From NCBI RefSeq assembly GCF_014650555.1, contig NZ_BMVE01000010.1, positions 1 through 64,000 of the forward strand: DNA of 64,000 nt. Direction: 5' to 3'. Under the pieces are notes generated by a model that made no database searches, was not told the origin of the DNA, and worked only from the letters and a program-made list of their open reading frames with translations. Shown here piece after piece: positions 1-8,811 of the stretch (positions within the stretch are counted from its first letter, which is position 1; every line of letters starts with the position of its first letter). This DNA comes from Streptomyces goshikiensis (lineage in GTDB: Bacteria > Actinomycetota > Actinomycetes > Streptomycetales > Streptomycetaceae). The position numbers were made by a program, and so were the translations under genes.

Positions 1-150
1 ATGCACCCGTACTACGCCGCCGAACGCGGCCTCGTCGACGACGTCATCGACCCCGCGGAAACGCGCGAGGTACTCGCGAGCGCGCTGGCGATGCTCCGCA
101 CCAAGCACGCCGATCTGCCCGCGCGCAAGCACGGCAACCCGCCGATGTGA
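1..150 (+). CDS. Acyl-CoA carboxylase beta subunit (carboxyltransferase), C-terminal fragment
   Basis: The reading frame is open from the first base and ends at TGA 148-150; the gene starts left of the window. The 49 visible residues (HPYYAAERGLVDDVID, then LRTKHADLPARKHGNPP) match the conserved C-terminus of actinobacterial propionyl/acetyl-CoA carboxylase beta chains, which transfer carboxyl from biotin to acyl-CoA to make (methyl)malonyl-CoA. That would supply PKS extender units, but the gene lies about 30 kb from the PKS cluster and is probably a housekeeping copy. The in-frame ATG at position 1 is not the real start. Confidence 0.8.
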   Translation: MHPYYAAERGLVDDVIDPAETREVLASALAMLRTKHADLPARKHGNPPM

Positions 151-256
151 CCCGCCGGGGGCCCCGGCAGCGCCCGGCGCCCGGCGCTCCCGACCCCCTG
201 GTGGTCCCGGCACGGGGCACCAGGCCGAAGTCCCCTGGAAAGGCACGGAACGCACC

Positions 257-1246
257 ATGGCCGCCCACCCCAACGGAGTGACCCCGCCGCTCGCGCCGAC
301 GGAGACCGACCGGACCCTGCACTTCGCCGGCCAGGCCACCTTCGGCCGCGTCCCCCGCCTCGACCAGGTGGAGAAGGCGGACATCGCCGTGGTCGGGGTC
401 CCGTTCGACGGGGGAGTCACGTACCGCCCGGGAGCCCGCTTCGGCGGCAACGCCATCCGCGAGGCCTCCCGGACCCTGCGCCCGTACAACCCGGCGCAGG
501 ACGTCTACCCCTTCCACTTCAGCCAGGTCGCGGACGCCGGGGACATCAGCGCCAACCCGTTCGACACGAACGAGGCCGTGGAGACGATCGAGGCGGCCGC
601 CGACGAGCTGCTCGGGGGCGGCGCCCGGCTGATGACGCTGGGCGGCGACCACACCATCGCGCTCCCGATGCTGCGCGCCGTGGCCAAGAAGCACGGGCCG
701 GTGGCGGTCCTGCACTTCGACGCGCACTTGGACACCTGGGACGACTACTTCGGCCAGCAGTACACCCACGGGATGCCGTTCCGCCGGGCCGTGCAGGAGG
801 GAATCGTCGACACCTCCGCCCTCTGCCACGTCGGGACCCGCGGCCCGATCTACGGCAAGAAGGACCTCGACGACGACGCCAAGCTGGGCTTCGGCATCGT
901 CACCTCGGCGGACGTGATGCGGCGCGGGGTGGACGAGATCGCGCAGCAGCTGCGCGAGCGGGTCGGCGACCGGCCCCTGTACGTCTCCATCGACATCGAC
1001 GTCCTGGACCCGGCCCACGCCCCCGGCACCGGCACGCCCGAGGCCGGCGGCATGACCTCCCGCGAGCTGCTGGAGATCCTGCGCGGCCTCTCCGACTGCC
1101 ACCTGGTCTCCGCCGACATCGTGGAGGTCGCCCCGGCGTACGACCACGCGGGCATCACCTCGATCGCCGCGTCGCACGCGGCCTACGAGCTGATCACCAT
1201 CATGTCGAAGCAGATCGCCCCGGTCCGCTGGGGCATGACGCAGTAG
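257..1246 (+). CDS. speB: Agmatinase / ureohydrolase family protein
   Basis: 329 residues, the normal length for the arginase/agmatinase family. Ureohydrolases use two Mn ions to release urea from guanidino compounds; agmatinase converts agmatine to putrescine. The metal-ligand motifs are all present: GGDHT near residue 132, DAHLDTWD near 155, and SIDIDVLDPAHAPGTGTPEAGG-type sequence near 245. The ATG at 257 follows GGAAAGGCACGG. The close relatives guanidinobutyrase and guanidinopropionase cannot be excluded from sequence alone. The gene stands alone and is followed at once by a strong hairpin. Confidence 0.85.
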   Translation: MAAHPNGVTPPLAPTETDRTLHFAGQATFGRVPRLDQVEKADIAVVGVPFDGGVTYRPGARFGGNAIREASRTLRPYNPAQDVYPFHFSQVADAGDISANPFDTNEAVETIEAAADELLGGGARLMTLGGDHTIALPMLRAVAKKHGPVAVLHFDAHLDTWDDYFGQQYTHGMPFRRAVQEGIVDTSALCHVGTRGPIYGKKDLDDDAKLGFGIVTSADVMRRGVDEIAQQLRERVGDRPLYVSIDIDVLDPAHAPGTGTPEAGGMTSRELLEILRGLSDCHLVSADIVEVAPAYDHAGITSIAASHAAYELITIMSKQIAPVRWGMTQ

Positions 1247-1251
1247 CCCCC

Positions 1252-1289
1252 GCGGGCGCGACCGGCCGTGCGCGGCCGGTCGCGCCCGC
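1252..1289 (+). terminator. Intrinsic-type terminator after agmatinase
   Basis: A perfect 17-bp inverted repeat (1252-1268 with 1273-1289) closes on a TGCG tetraloop, starting 6 bp after the agmatinase stop. There is no U-tract, as is common for Streptomyces terminators. Confidence 0.8.
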
Positions 1290-1764
1290 ATTCGTCTGTG
1301 AATTTAGCCTGAGAAACCGCCGGGGGCGGCGCGTCGGCTTGACTCGGCCTTACTCGTTTTCCCGCGTTCCGGGAAGTCGCCCGTCGTTCCTCAGAGGTTC
1401 CGCGGCCCGCAACAATAAAATGCCGTTAAAAATTCGATGACGGCTTTATCGCGCGCACGCGCACGCGCGCAATTTCCCTTGCAGGATGCAATGGAATTGC
1501 CCATGCCGATGTCTGCCCGAATCCGGGCAACCGGTAGCCCGGAGCGTCATTCCGGCGTCCCGTGCGAGCGCCCGGCGGTGGCGCGTCCCCAGACGATCGC
1601 CCACCGGGCCCGCTCCGGTCATCCTTTCGTTCATTGAGTTCACGGCCGGCCGCCCGCGCGGCCCGGGCGCGCGGGCCGCGCTTGCCGCGGCGGCGCCGCC
1701 GGGTTTGACTGAAACCTGGCGCACGGGAGCCGTTCCGCGTCCCCGGCGTGCCCCGGAGGCTGGT
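1290..1764. other. Intergenic region before the carotenoid oxygenase
   Basis: About 475 bp without a convincing gene. It is less GC-rich around 1400-1500 and holds an alternating purine-pyrimidine CG/CA stretch near 1450-1470. A TTGACT hexamer near 1338 followed by a TTACTC-like hexamer could be a promoter, but the match is weak. GGAGG at 1755-1759, just before the ATG at 1765, is the ribosome binding site of the next reading frame. Confidence 0.4.
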
Positions 1765-3218
1765 ATGAGCACGCACACGACCCGGACCTTCGACCCCACC
1801 CGGGTCGCCCACCTCAGCGGACCGTTCGCGCCGGTGACCCGCGAAGTCGACGAGGTCGGCCTGCGGGTGGAGGGACGGCTGCCCGACGGCCTGGACGGCG
1901 CGTACCTGCGCAACGGACCGAACCCCCGGTTCAGCCCCATCGGCTCCTACCTCTACCCCCTCGACGGCGACGGCAGCACGGCGTCTGGATCCACGAGGGC
2001 ACGGTCCGCTACCGCAACCGGTTCGTCCGCACGCCCGGCGTACTGGCCGAGGAGCGGGCCGGCCGGGCGCTGTGGGGCGGGCTCGAATCGATGGTCATGC
2101 CGCAGGAGCCGGACGTACCCGCGGACCTGGCCGGCACCTTCAAGGACCTGCCCGACATCAACGTGGTGCGGCACGCGGGCCGCCTGCTGGCGCTGGCGGA
2201 GTCGAGCTGCCCCTTCCGGATGTCCCCGGAGCTGGACACCCTGGGGCCCGAGACCTTCGACGGCGCGCTGCCGGCCGGGATCACCGCGCACCCCAAGGTC
2301 GACCCGCGCACCGGTGAGATGGTGGTCTTCTGCTACGGCCTCGAACCGCCCTTCCTGACCTGGTCGGTGCTCGGGCCGGCCGGCGAGGTGAGGCGCGGGC
2401 CGACGCCGGTCGACACCGTCGACGAGCCGATGATGATCCACGACATGGCGCTGACGGCACGGTTCGTCGTCCTGGTCCTCGCGCCCGCCTTCTTCGACAT
2501 CGACGCCGCGATGGCCGGCACCGGTTCGTTCGTGGCGTGGCGGCCCGAGCGCGGTACCCGGATCCTGCTGGTCCCGCGCGACGGCGGACCGGTGCGGCAG
2601 GCCGCCGACGACGCGTACTGGATGTGGCACACGGTCAACGCCTACGACGCGGACGAGGGGCAGGAGGGCGGCGCGCCCGGCCAGGGCGGGGACGTCGTGC
2701 TCGACTACGTCCAGTGGGACCACCTGGCGATGGGCCCTGCGACCGGCGGCCCCAACCCCGGCGGCCTGGTGCGCGCCGTGATCAGCCCGGAGGCGGGCAG
2801 CATGCGCCGCACCCGGCTCGACGACGCGGCCATCGAGCTGCCGCGGATCGACGACCGCCTGATCGGGCGCCGCCACCGCCGGCTGGCCGCCGCCTCCGGC
2901 ACGGGCGCCCGGGACCTGCTCCCCGGCGAACACGACGCCCTGCGCTGGTACGACCTCCAGCGCGGCGGCAGCGAACTGTGGGCGGCCGGGGACCTGGCCG
3001 TCGGCGAGCCGGTGTTCGCGCCGACACCGGGCGGCGCCGACGGCGAGGGACACTGGCTCACCCTCGCCACCGACCGTACGGACGGCACCAGCTGGTTCCT
3101 CGTACTCCCGGCGGACGAACCGGAGTCCGGCCCGGTGGCCCGGGTCCGCATCCCGGTACGGGTCCCGCTGGGCCTGCACGGGACCTGGCTGCCCACCGAG
3201 GAACCCGCACCGGGGTAG
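1765..3218 (+). pseudogene. Carotenoid oxygenase (RPE65/CCD family), frameshifted
   Basis: Carotenoid cleavage oxygenases are iron(II) enzymes that split polyene double bonds. The first part (frame of 1765) encodes the family's N-terminus, ending in LRNGPNPRF and YLYPLDGDG. Homology then jumps at about 1972-1980 into another frame (GVWIHEGTVRYRNRF onward) that runs to TAG at 3218. All four iron-ligand histidines lie in the downstream frame: AHPKVDP, MIHDMALT, MWHTVNAYD and LHGTW. About four bases seem to be missing between DGDG and GVWIH relative to homologues. This is either a true frameshift or an assembly error. Internal ATGs (for example 2091) would give only a truncated protein lacking the N-terminal strands. 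Confidence 0.75.
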
Positions 3219-3231
3219 TGGAGGTGGTCCC

Positions 3232-3339
3232 GTGGAACTGAACGAATCGCAGAAGGCCTGGCTGATGGTGTCCGGCGTCCTCGCCGTGATCCTCGCGAAC
3301 CTCGTGGCGATCATCCTGATGAACACCGTCGGGAAGTGA
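3232..3339 (+). CDS. Small single-pass membrane peptide (35 aa)
   Basis: GTG at 3232 follows a good ribosome binding site (GGAGG at 3220-3224). The 35-residue product begins with a short polar head (MELNESQKAW), then has one hydrophobic helix from about residue 11 to 31 and a short NTVGK tail. It begins 14 bp after the carotenoid oxygenase stop, so it is probably cotranscribed with it. I do not recognise a family. The clear ribosome binding site and membrane-helix composition are the only arguments that it is real. Confidence 0.55.
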   Translation: MELNESQKAWLMVSGVLAVILANLVAIILMNTVGK

Positions 3340-3357
3340 ACCGGACCGCCGGGCGGG

Positions 3358-4644
3358 TCAGGCGGGCTGCGGGGTCAGGCGCTTGTGCCCCGCCCGGTCG
3401 TAGTACGCGGTCATCGCGAAACCGAAGACCAGGGCGAGGACCGTACCGATCGCGATCATGATCCAGGAGCGGGTGAGCCCCGCGTCGCCGCGCGCGTCGA
3501 AGTAGAGGATCGCCCGTACCCCGTCGCTGAGTTGCCGCATGGGTTCGAAGTGGGAGAGGAAGCGGTAGAACCCTGGGACGGCCTGGAGCGGCACGGTGGC
3601 GCCCGAGGAGGGCAGGCCGAGGACGATGAACACGAACATCGACACCAGCTGGCCGATCCCGCCGAACGCGGCGTTGATGGCCTGCACGCCCAGCCCGACG
3701 GCGAGGGCCGCGCAGTAGGAGTAGACCCACAGCAGCGGCAGGTGCGAGGCGTCCATCCCGAGGACGGCCACGCAGGCCACGAGCACCAGCGAGGTGCTGA
3801 GGATGGTGATCCCCGCCGTCATCACCATCTTCAGCAGCAGCGTCTGGGTGCGGTTGATCGGCACCGTGGGGCGGCGGGTGTGCCAGGGGCCGATCTCGTT
3901 GTCCGCGTACCCGAGCGCGGTGTCGACTCCGTTGCTGATGACGTTGCCGCCCATGAACCCGGCCAGCACCAGCAGCAGGGTGTAGTAGAAGGCCGTCAGG
4001 CCGAGGCCGCTGTTGGCGCCGATCGGGTGGCCGACCTGGGTGACGACCTTCACCGGGTCGGTGAGCAGCGTCTTGACGGTCGGGCTCGTCTGCTCGCCGG
4101 CCGCCGCCGTGAGCTGCTTGCCGATGTTCTGGGACGCCTGGTGCGCGGCCTTCGTCGTGATCTGCCCGGCGAGGGAGGAGCCGAGGCTGCCCTTGCCGGG
4201 GTTGGTGAGCACGACGATCGTCGGCTGCCGGGTGGCGCCCGAGGTGGTGAGGGCGGTCACGGAGTCCGTGAATCCGGCCGGGACGACCAGGGCGCCGTAG
4301 ACCTTCCCGGAGTCGAGCTGGTCCTGGGCCTGGGCGCGGGTGAGCGTGCGCCAGTCGGCCTTGCCGCCCCCGGTGTCGGCCGCGATGGCGGCGGTCACCT
4401 GGGCGCCCAGGTTCTCCTGCTGCCCCGGCGGCGGCTTGCCGGTGTCGTCGTTGACGACGGCGATGGGGAGGTCGTGCAGCTCCCAGTTGGGGTTGACGAT
4501 GCCGCCCATGTACAGCAGGGACAGCAGCAGGGCGAGCAGCCCCGTGAGGACGGTGGGCACCAGCCACAGCTGCGGGCGCCGCAGCAGCTTGGCGGCGGTG
4601 GCCTGAGGGGCGGCGGCCTGGGGGGTGGCGGCGGGCTCGGCCAT
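3358..4644 (-). CDS. DUF3533 / YhgE-Pip-like ABC-2-type membrane protein
   Basis: 428 residues. An N-terminal helix (RRPQLWLVPTVLTGLLALLLSLLYMGG) is followed by an extracytoplasmic domain beginning LPIAVVNDDTGKP, as in YhgE/Pip and DUF3533 proteins. About five further membrane helices lie between residues 210 and 415. These proteins resemble ABC-2 permeases and phage-infection-protein homologues, and some are linked to drug tolerance or secretion; the substrate is unknown. The gene converges on the small peptide gene, with only 18 bp between stops. No ATPase gene is adjacent. Confidence 0.7.
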   Translation of the reverse strand: MAEPAATPQAAAPQATAAKLLRRPQLWLVPTVLTGLLALLLSLLYMGGIVNPNWELHDLPIAVVNDDTGKPPPGQQENLGAQVTAAIAADTGGGKADWRTLTRAQAQDQLDSGKVYGALVVPAGFTDSVTALTTSGATRQPTIVVLTNPGKGSLGSSLAGQITTKAAHQASQNIGKQLTAAAGEQTSPTVKTLLTDPVKVVTQVGHPIGANSGLGLTAFYYTLLLVLAGFMGGNVISNGVDTALGYADNEIGPWHTRRPTVPINRTQTLLLKMVMTAGITILSTSLVLVACVAVLGMDASHLPLLWVYSYCAALAVGLGVQAINAAFGGIGQLVSMFVFIVLGLPSSGATVPLQAVPGFYRFLSHFEPMRQLSDGVRAILYFDARGDAGLTRSWIMIAIGTVLALVFGFAMTAYYDRAGHKRLTPQPA

Positions 4645-4824
4645 GGTTCTCCGTGGGCTCCGGGCGGTGCGGGGACCGCGCAGCGGGTGAGATCGGCCGA
4701 ACGGGTGGTGCCGCGGCGACCGTACGAGAGGTCAGGATGCGGCCCGCACCCGTACGGGCCGCTGTACGCCTCGCCTTCCTCCCCCCGTTTGCAGTACGGC
4801 CGCGGCGACGGGCCCGCCGCCGGC

Positions 4825-5700
4825 TCAGGGCGCCAGGAACCCGGTCAGCGCGGCCGACACCGCCTCGGGATCCTCCAGCTGCGGGTAGTGCCCGACGGCC
4901 GGCGGCCCGGCCAGTTCCACCACCTCGGCCCGCGGCAGGCGGGCCCGGATCCGGGCCAGTACGTGGGCCCCGCTGATCGGGTCGGCCGGTCCCCACACGA
5001 ACAGCGCGGGCCCGGGGAAGCCCTCCAGGGCCGAGGCCCAGCGCGCGGCGTACAGGCGGCGCTCGTCGATGTAGCGCAGCAGGCGCGGGGCGAGGCGGTG
5101 GCCGCCGGCGCGGGACACGGCCGCCCACAGGTCGCGTACGTCCTCGTCGTGCACCGGCCGGGCCAGTACGGCGCGCAGGGTGGCGGCGAACCGCCGCCGC
5201 GTGGTGAGGTGCGCCAGCAGCGGACCCAGCGGGCCGTGCAGCAGGCGCTGCACCCGCACGGGGCGGTGCAGGTCGGGGTAGAGGCCGCCGTTGAGCCATG
5301 CCACGCGCGTGATCCGGGCCGGGTCGCGGGCCAGCAGCTCCTGGCCGACGCTCACCCCGTAGTCGTGCACGACCAGGGCGGTGGCGCCGGTTCCGTGGTG
5401 GCGCCAGACCTCCTCGACCAGTGAGGCCTGTTCGAGGACGGAGTAGCGGTGGCGCCGGGGCTTGTCGCTCTCCCCGAAGCCGAGCAGGTCCAGCGTGGTG
5501 ACCCGCAGGCCCGCCGCGACCAGCGCCGGGACGACGGCGGCCCAGTCGTGGGAGGAGGTCGGGAAACCGTGGACGAGGGTGACGGGCGCGCCGTCGGCGG
5601 GCCCGTCCCGGCGTACGAAGACGCGGTGGCCGCCGATGCTCTGGAAGCTCCCGCCCTCCGTCCACGCGCGCAGCGGCGGCAGGACGCGTTCGCCGGTCAT
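4825..5700 (-). CDS. Alpha/beta hydrolase
   Basis: 291 residues of alpha/beta hydrolase fold. The oxyanion motif HGFPTSSHDW is near residue 45, followed by TLDLLGFGESDKP. The elbow reads VVHDYGVSVG where GxSxG is usual, so the expected nucleophile position holds Asp (HDYG), as in haloalkane dehalogenases and epoxide hydrolases. A late GHYPQLEDP supplies the His. The substrate is unknown. The start overlaps the TetR stop by 4 bp (ATGA), so the two are translationally coupled. It is the last gene of the TetR-controlled operon. Confidence 0.8.
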   Translation of the reverse strand: MTGERVLPPLRAWTEGGSFQSIGGHRVFVRRDGPADGAPVTLVHGFPTSSHDWAAVVPALVAAGLRVTTLDLLGFGESDKPRRHRYSVLEQASLVEEVWRHHGTGATALVVHDYGVSVGQELLARDPARITRVAWLNGGLYPDLHRPVRVQRLLHGPLGPLLAHLTTRRRFAATLRAVLARPVHDEDVRDLWAAVSRAGGHRLAPRLLRYIDERRLYAARWASALEGFPGPALFVWGPADPISGAHVLARIRARLPRAEVVELAGPPAVGHYPQLEDPEAVSAALTGFLAP

Positions 5701-6440
5701 ACCGGGGCCTCCTCGGATTGCGGGTGGTCCAGCCCGTGCAGCAGCGTGCGCAGGCCGAAGTCGAACTCGGCCTGCGGATCGAGGGAGTTGAGCAGCTCGG
5801 CGTGGCGGTGGACCACCGGGTGGGTGCGGGGGGAGAGGGAGGCGAACAGCTCGGCCATCGCGGCGCGCTGTCCGGCGGTGCGGGCCGCGCCGGCGGAGTC
5901 GAGCACCGCGGCGCCGATCACGAAGTGGGTGACCGTGAGGTAGACGTGCACGGCCGGCCGCGGGGCCCAGCCGTGCGCGAGGAGCTCCGCGAGGGCGTGC
6001 TCGCGGGCCCGCAGCGCGTTGGGGCCCAGCAGCTGTCCGGCGGTCAGCAGGGGGACGACCGCCGGGTGCGCCGCGAGCACCCGGCGGAACTCCCGGGCCC
6101 CGGCCTCCAGCCCGGCCCGCCAGTCCCCGTCGAGCGAGGGCAGCCGGATCTCGCCCAGCATGTGGTCGACGGTCTCGATCAGCAGCTCCTCGCGGCTCGC
6201 GACGTGCCGGTAGAGGGAGGTGTGGCGGACCTGGAGGTGCTCGCCGAGCCGGCGCATCGTGAGCGCCTCCAGGCCCTCGCGGTCGGCCAGTTCGAGAGCG
6301 CCCGCGGTGATCCGGTCGAGCGTCAGCCCGCCCTGGCGGGGCCTGCGCCGCTCGCGTTCGGCGTACCGGGCCTGCCACCAGGCGGGGGATCCGGGCTCGG
6401 CTGGTACGGCGACGGGCTGGGCTTCGGGCTGGGAGTTCAT
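5697..6440 (-). CDS. TetR/AcrR family transcriptional regulator
   Basis: 247 residues. The HTH lies at about 40-85 (LTLDRITAGALELADREGLEALTMRRLGEHLQVRHTSLYRHVASREELL split over helices 1-4), with a TetR_C-type ligand domain behind it. It sits between the aldolase gene (9 bp gap) and the hydrolase gene (4 bp overlap). The promoter upstream of the aldolase carries two identical perfect inverted repeats, one inside the spacer and one just after the -10 box, exactly where a repressor would act. I infer autoregulation by this protein. Confidence 0.88.
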   Translation of the reverse strand: MNSQPEAQPVAVPAEPGSPAWWQARYAERERRRPRQGGLTLDRITAGALELADREGLEALTMRRLGEHLQVRHTSLYRHVASREELLIETVDHMLGEIRLPSLDGDWRAGLEAGAREFRRVLAAHPAVVPLLTAGQLLGPNALRAREHALAELLAHGWAPRPAVHVYLTVTHFVIGAAVLDSAGAARTAGQRAAMAELFASLSPRTHPVVHRHAELLNSLDPQAEFDFGLRTLLHGLDHPQSEEAPV

Positions 6441-6449
6441 GGGTGGCGC

Positions 6450-7316
6450 CTATTCGAAGAGGTCGGGTTCCGTACGGATGATCTCCTCCCAGAGCGGCTG
6501 GAAGGAGAACCAGCCCGCCAGGGGGAACCCGGTCTGCTCCCGGGTGTGCCGGGCGGCCTCGGGTTCGATCAGGTGCGGTGTGCCCGCGGCCTCCGCCAGC
6601 AGCTGCGCCTGGGCGCTGCGCTCCATGGAGACGAACCACCAGGCCGCCTCGTCGACCGAGGCGCCGACGGTGAAGATGCCGTGGTTCTGGTGGATGACGG
6701 CCTTGTGCGGCCCGAGCCCCGCGGCGAGTTGCCGCCCGGCCTCCTCCTCGACCACCACCGCGCCGGCGCCGTCCCGGTGGACGGTGTGCTGCTCGTACAC
6801 GGCGCACGCGTCCTGGGTGATCGGGTCCAGCAGGCGCCCCAGGCTGGAGAAGGCCTTCCCGTGGACGGCGTGGGCGTGGCAGGCGGCGACCACGTCGGGG
6901 CGGGCGGCGTGGATCGCGGAATGGATCACGAACCCGGCCCGGTTGACCGGACGCCTGCCGTGGCGGACCGTCCCCTCGTGGTCGACGAGGATCAGGTCGC
7001 TGACCCGGACGTGCCGGAAGGACATGCCGAACGGGTTGACCCAGAACATGTCCGGGTGCTCCGGGTCCCGCACGGTGATGTGTCCCGCGACCCCTTCGGA
7101 GAAACCGAGCCGGCCGAAGACGCGGCAGGCGCCCGCGAGCCGCTGCTTGCGGTGCTCGCGCTCCTGCGACGGGTCCTCGAAGACCGGCGGCAGGGACAGT
7201 TCGAGGTCCTCCTGTCGCGGGGCGAAGGCGCTCCCGCGCACCGCGTCCGCCGCTCCCGCGGCGTCCCCCGGGGCGCCGCCCGCCGCCCGCGGCTCCCTGC
7301 TCGTCGTCCGGTCCAT
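6450..7316 (-). CDS. Class II aldolase/adducin family protein
   Basis: 288 residues, typical of the class II aldolase/adducin fold (fuculose-1-phosphate aldolase, ribulose-5-phosphate 4-epimerase and many uncharacterised relatives). Zinc-ligand motifs are visible: CHAHAVHG near residue 145 and QNHGIFT near 213. The N-terminal 40 residues are Ala/Gly-rich and probably disordered. It is the first gene of a three-gene minus-strand operon with TetR and the hydrolase. Such proteins often catalyse aldol or decarboxylation steps in catabolism; the substrate cannot be told from sequence. Confidence 0.82.
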   Translation of the reverse strand: MDRTTSREPRAAGGAPGDAAGAADAVRGSAFAPRQEDLELSLPPVFEDPSQEREHRKQRLAGACRVFGRLGFSEGVAGHITVRDPEHPDMFWVNPFGMSFRHVRVSDLILVDHEGTVRHGRRPVNRAGFVIHSAIHAARPDVVAACHAHAVHGKAFSSLGRLLDPITQDACAVYEQHTVHRDGAGAVVVEEEAGRQLAAGLGPHKAVIHQNHGIFTVGASVDEAAWWFVSMERSAQAQLLAEAAGTPHLIEPEAARHTREQTGFPLAGWFSFQPLWEEIIRTEPDLFE

Positions 7317-7331
7317 GTCCGTCTCCCGTCG

Positions 7332-7372
7332 TGTGCGTCCAGTGGACGCACATTATGCGTCCAGTGGACGCA
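7332..7372. promoter_or_regulatory. Two identical palindromic operators (probable TetR boxes)
   Basis: TGCGTCCA-G-TGGACGCA occurs twice, at 7334-7350 and 7356-7372. The first copy extends to a perfect 21-bp inverted repeat (7332-7352). The centres, 7342 and 7364, are 22 bp apart, about two helical turns, so two dimers would bind the same face. They overlap the minus-strand promoter of the aldolase-tetR-hydrolase operon and lie about 150 bp upstream of the divergent amidohydrolase gene. Confidence 0.85.
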
Positions 7373-7380
7373 CAGCGCAA
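7352..7380 (-). promoter_or_regulatory. Promoter of the aldolase-tetR-hydrolase operon
   Basis: On the minus strand a -35 TTGCGC (7380-7375) and a -10 CATAAT (7357-7352) are separated by exactly 17 bp. One palindromic operator fills most of the spacer and the other begins at the -10 box, a repressor-type layout. The start codon at 7316 is about 30 bp beyond the expected transcription start. Confidence 0.75.
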
Positions 7381-7516
7381 GACCTCCGCGACCACCGCTG
7401 GACACCCGCGACCGGCAGCCGCGATGATCTTGGCCGGGGCCGGGACAGCCGCGTCCGGGACCCGGCCGCGCGCCACCGCCGGGCGCCGCGCACCGGACAC
7501 GCGAGCGAGGAACCAG

Positions 7517-8311
7517 ATGAGCGACGCCGCCGCCCTCCTTCACCCCGGCTCTCCCGGGTCCCCCGTGATCCTCCACGTCCCGCACTCCTCCCGCGCCGTG
7601 CCCGCCGCCGTCCGCGCCGGGATCCTGCTGGACGACCGGGCCCTCGAAACGGAGCTGGACCACATCACCGACGCGCACACGGCACGGATCGCGGCCGGCG
7701 CCGCCGAGGCCGCGCGCGTCACCCCCTGGCGGTTCGAGAACCGGCTGTCACGGCTGGTCGTCGACCCCGAGCGGTTCCCCGACGAGCGCGAGGAGATGCT
7801 CGCGCGCGGCATGGGCGCGGTGTACACGCGCACCACGCACCGAGAGCCGCTCCGCCCGGCCGGCTTCGACGGACTGCCGCTGATCGAGCGGTACTTCCAC
7901 CCGTACGCGCGGGCGCTGACCGACGCCGTGGAGGAGCGGCTGGCGGCCGTCGGGCGGGCCGTGATCATCGACGTGCACTCGTACCCGTCGAAGGCGCTGC
8001 CCTACGAGCTCCACGGCGACGGACCCCGCCCCCCGGTCTGCCTCGGCACCGACGCCTTCCACACGCCCCCCGCCCTCCTCGACGCGGCGCGGCGGGCCTT
8101 CGACGGCTTCGGGGGCACGGGGCTGGACAGCCCGTTCGCGGGCACCTACGTACCGCTGCGCCACTACGGCAAGGACCCGAGGGTCTCCGCGCTGATGGTG
8201 GAGATCCGCCGCGACCTGTACATGAGCGAGCCGGGCGGACCCGCGGGCCCCGGCCTCGACGCACTGGCCGGCGCGCTCGCCGCGCTCGTCGAGACCCAGG
8301 GCGGCATCTGA
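7517..8311 (+). CDS. N-formylglutamate amidohydrolase-like protein
   Basis: 264 residues from ATG 7517, which follows GCGAGCGAGGAACC. The start VILHVPHSSRAVP and the motifs DHITDAHT, NRLSRLVVDPERF and IIDVHSYPSK are typical of the N-formylglutamate deformylase/HutG2 fold, a Zn hydrolase that releases formate from N-formyl-L-glutamate in histidine breakdown. No hut genes are adjacent, so the true substrate may differ. The gene diverges from the TetR operon across the double operator and may share that control. Confidence 0.8.
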   Translation: MSDAAALLHPGSPGSPVILHVPHSSRAVPAAVRAGILLDDRALETELDHITDAHTARIAAGAAEAARVTPWRFENRLSRLVVDPERFPDEREEMLARGMGAVYTRTTHREPLRPAGFDGLPLIERYFHPYARALTDAVEERLAAVGRAVIIDVHSYPSKALPYELHGDGPRPPVCLGTDAFHTPPALLDAARRAFDGFGGTGLDSPFAGTYVPLRHYGKDPRVSALMVEIRRDLYMSEPGGPAGPGLDALAGALAALVETQGGI

Positions 8312-8360
8312 TCAGGAATGGAGAAGCGCGGGGCGCCGCACCCCACCTAACGTGACGGTC

Positions 8361-8771
8361 ATGGACATCACCATTCACACCAGCGTCCTCGCGCACGACG
8401 ACCCGGACGCCGCCCTCTCCTTCTACCGCGACGTCCTCGGCTTCGAGGTCCGCAGCGACGTCGGACAGGGCGCGATGCGCTGGATCACCGTAGGCCCCGT
8501 CGACCAGCCGAGTACGTCGATCCTCCTCGCGCCGCCGGCCGCCGACCCCGGCATCACCGAGGACGAGCGCCGCACCATCGCCGAGATGATGGCCAAGGGC
8601 ACCCACGGCTGGATCCTGCTGGCCACCCGGGACCTCGACGCCACGTTCGAGAAGGTGCGGGCGGCCGACGCCGAAGTCGTCCAGGAGCCGACCGAGCAGC
8701 CGTACGGCATCCGCGACTGCGCCTTCCGCGACCCGGCGGGCAACCTGGTCCGCATCCGGGAACTGAGCTGA
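8361..8771 (+). CDS. VOC/glyoxalase superfamily protein
   Basis: 136 residues beginning MDITIHTSVLAHDDPDAALSFYRDVLGFEV, a vicinal-oxygen-chelate domain of the small streptomycete type that usually neighbours an AraC regulator. It ends with DCAFRDPAGNLVRIREL. The ATG at 8361 matches the family start; an in-frame GTG at 8352 lies right after a TAACGT hexamer. No clear ribosome binding site is visible for either start. The function is unknown; VOC proteins include dioxygenases and antibiotic-resistance proteins. Confidence 0.78.
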   Translation: MDITIHTSVLAHDDPDAALSFYRDVLGFEVRSDVGQGAMRWITVGPVDQPSTSILLAPPAADPGITEDERRTIAEMMAKGTHGWILLATRDLDATFEKVRAADAEVVQEPTEQPYGIRDCAFRDPAGNLVRIRELS

Positions 8772-8811
8772 ACCACCCACCGCACGAGGCCGCCGAGAGG
8801 GGAGTTCCGGC

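Noticed and set aside
1440..1475. Alternating GCGCGCACGCGCACGCGCGC run
   Set aside because: Simple sequence able to form Z-DNA, but too short and with no repeat-spacer pattern; not a CRISPR.
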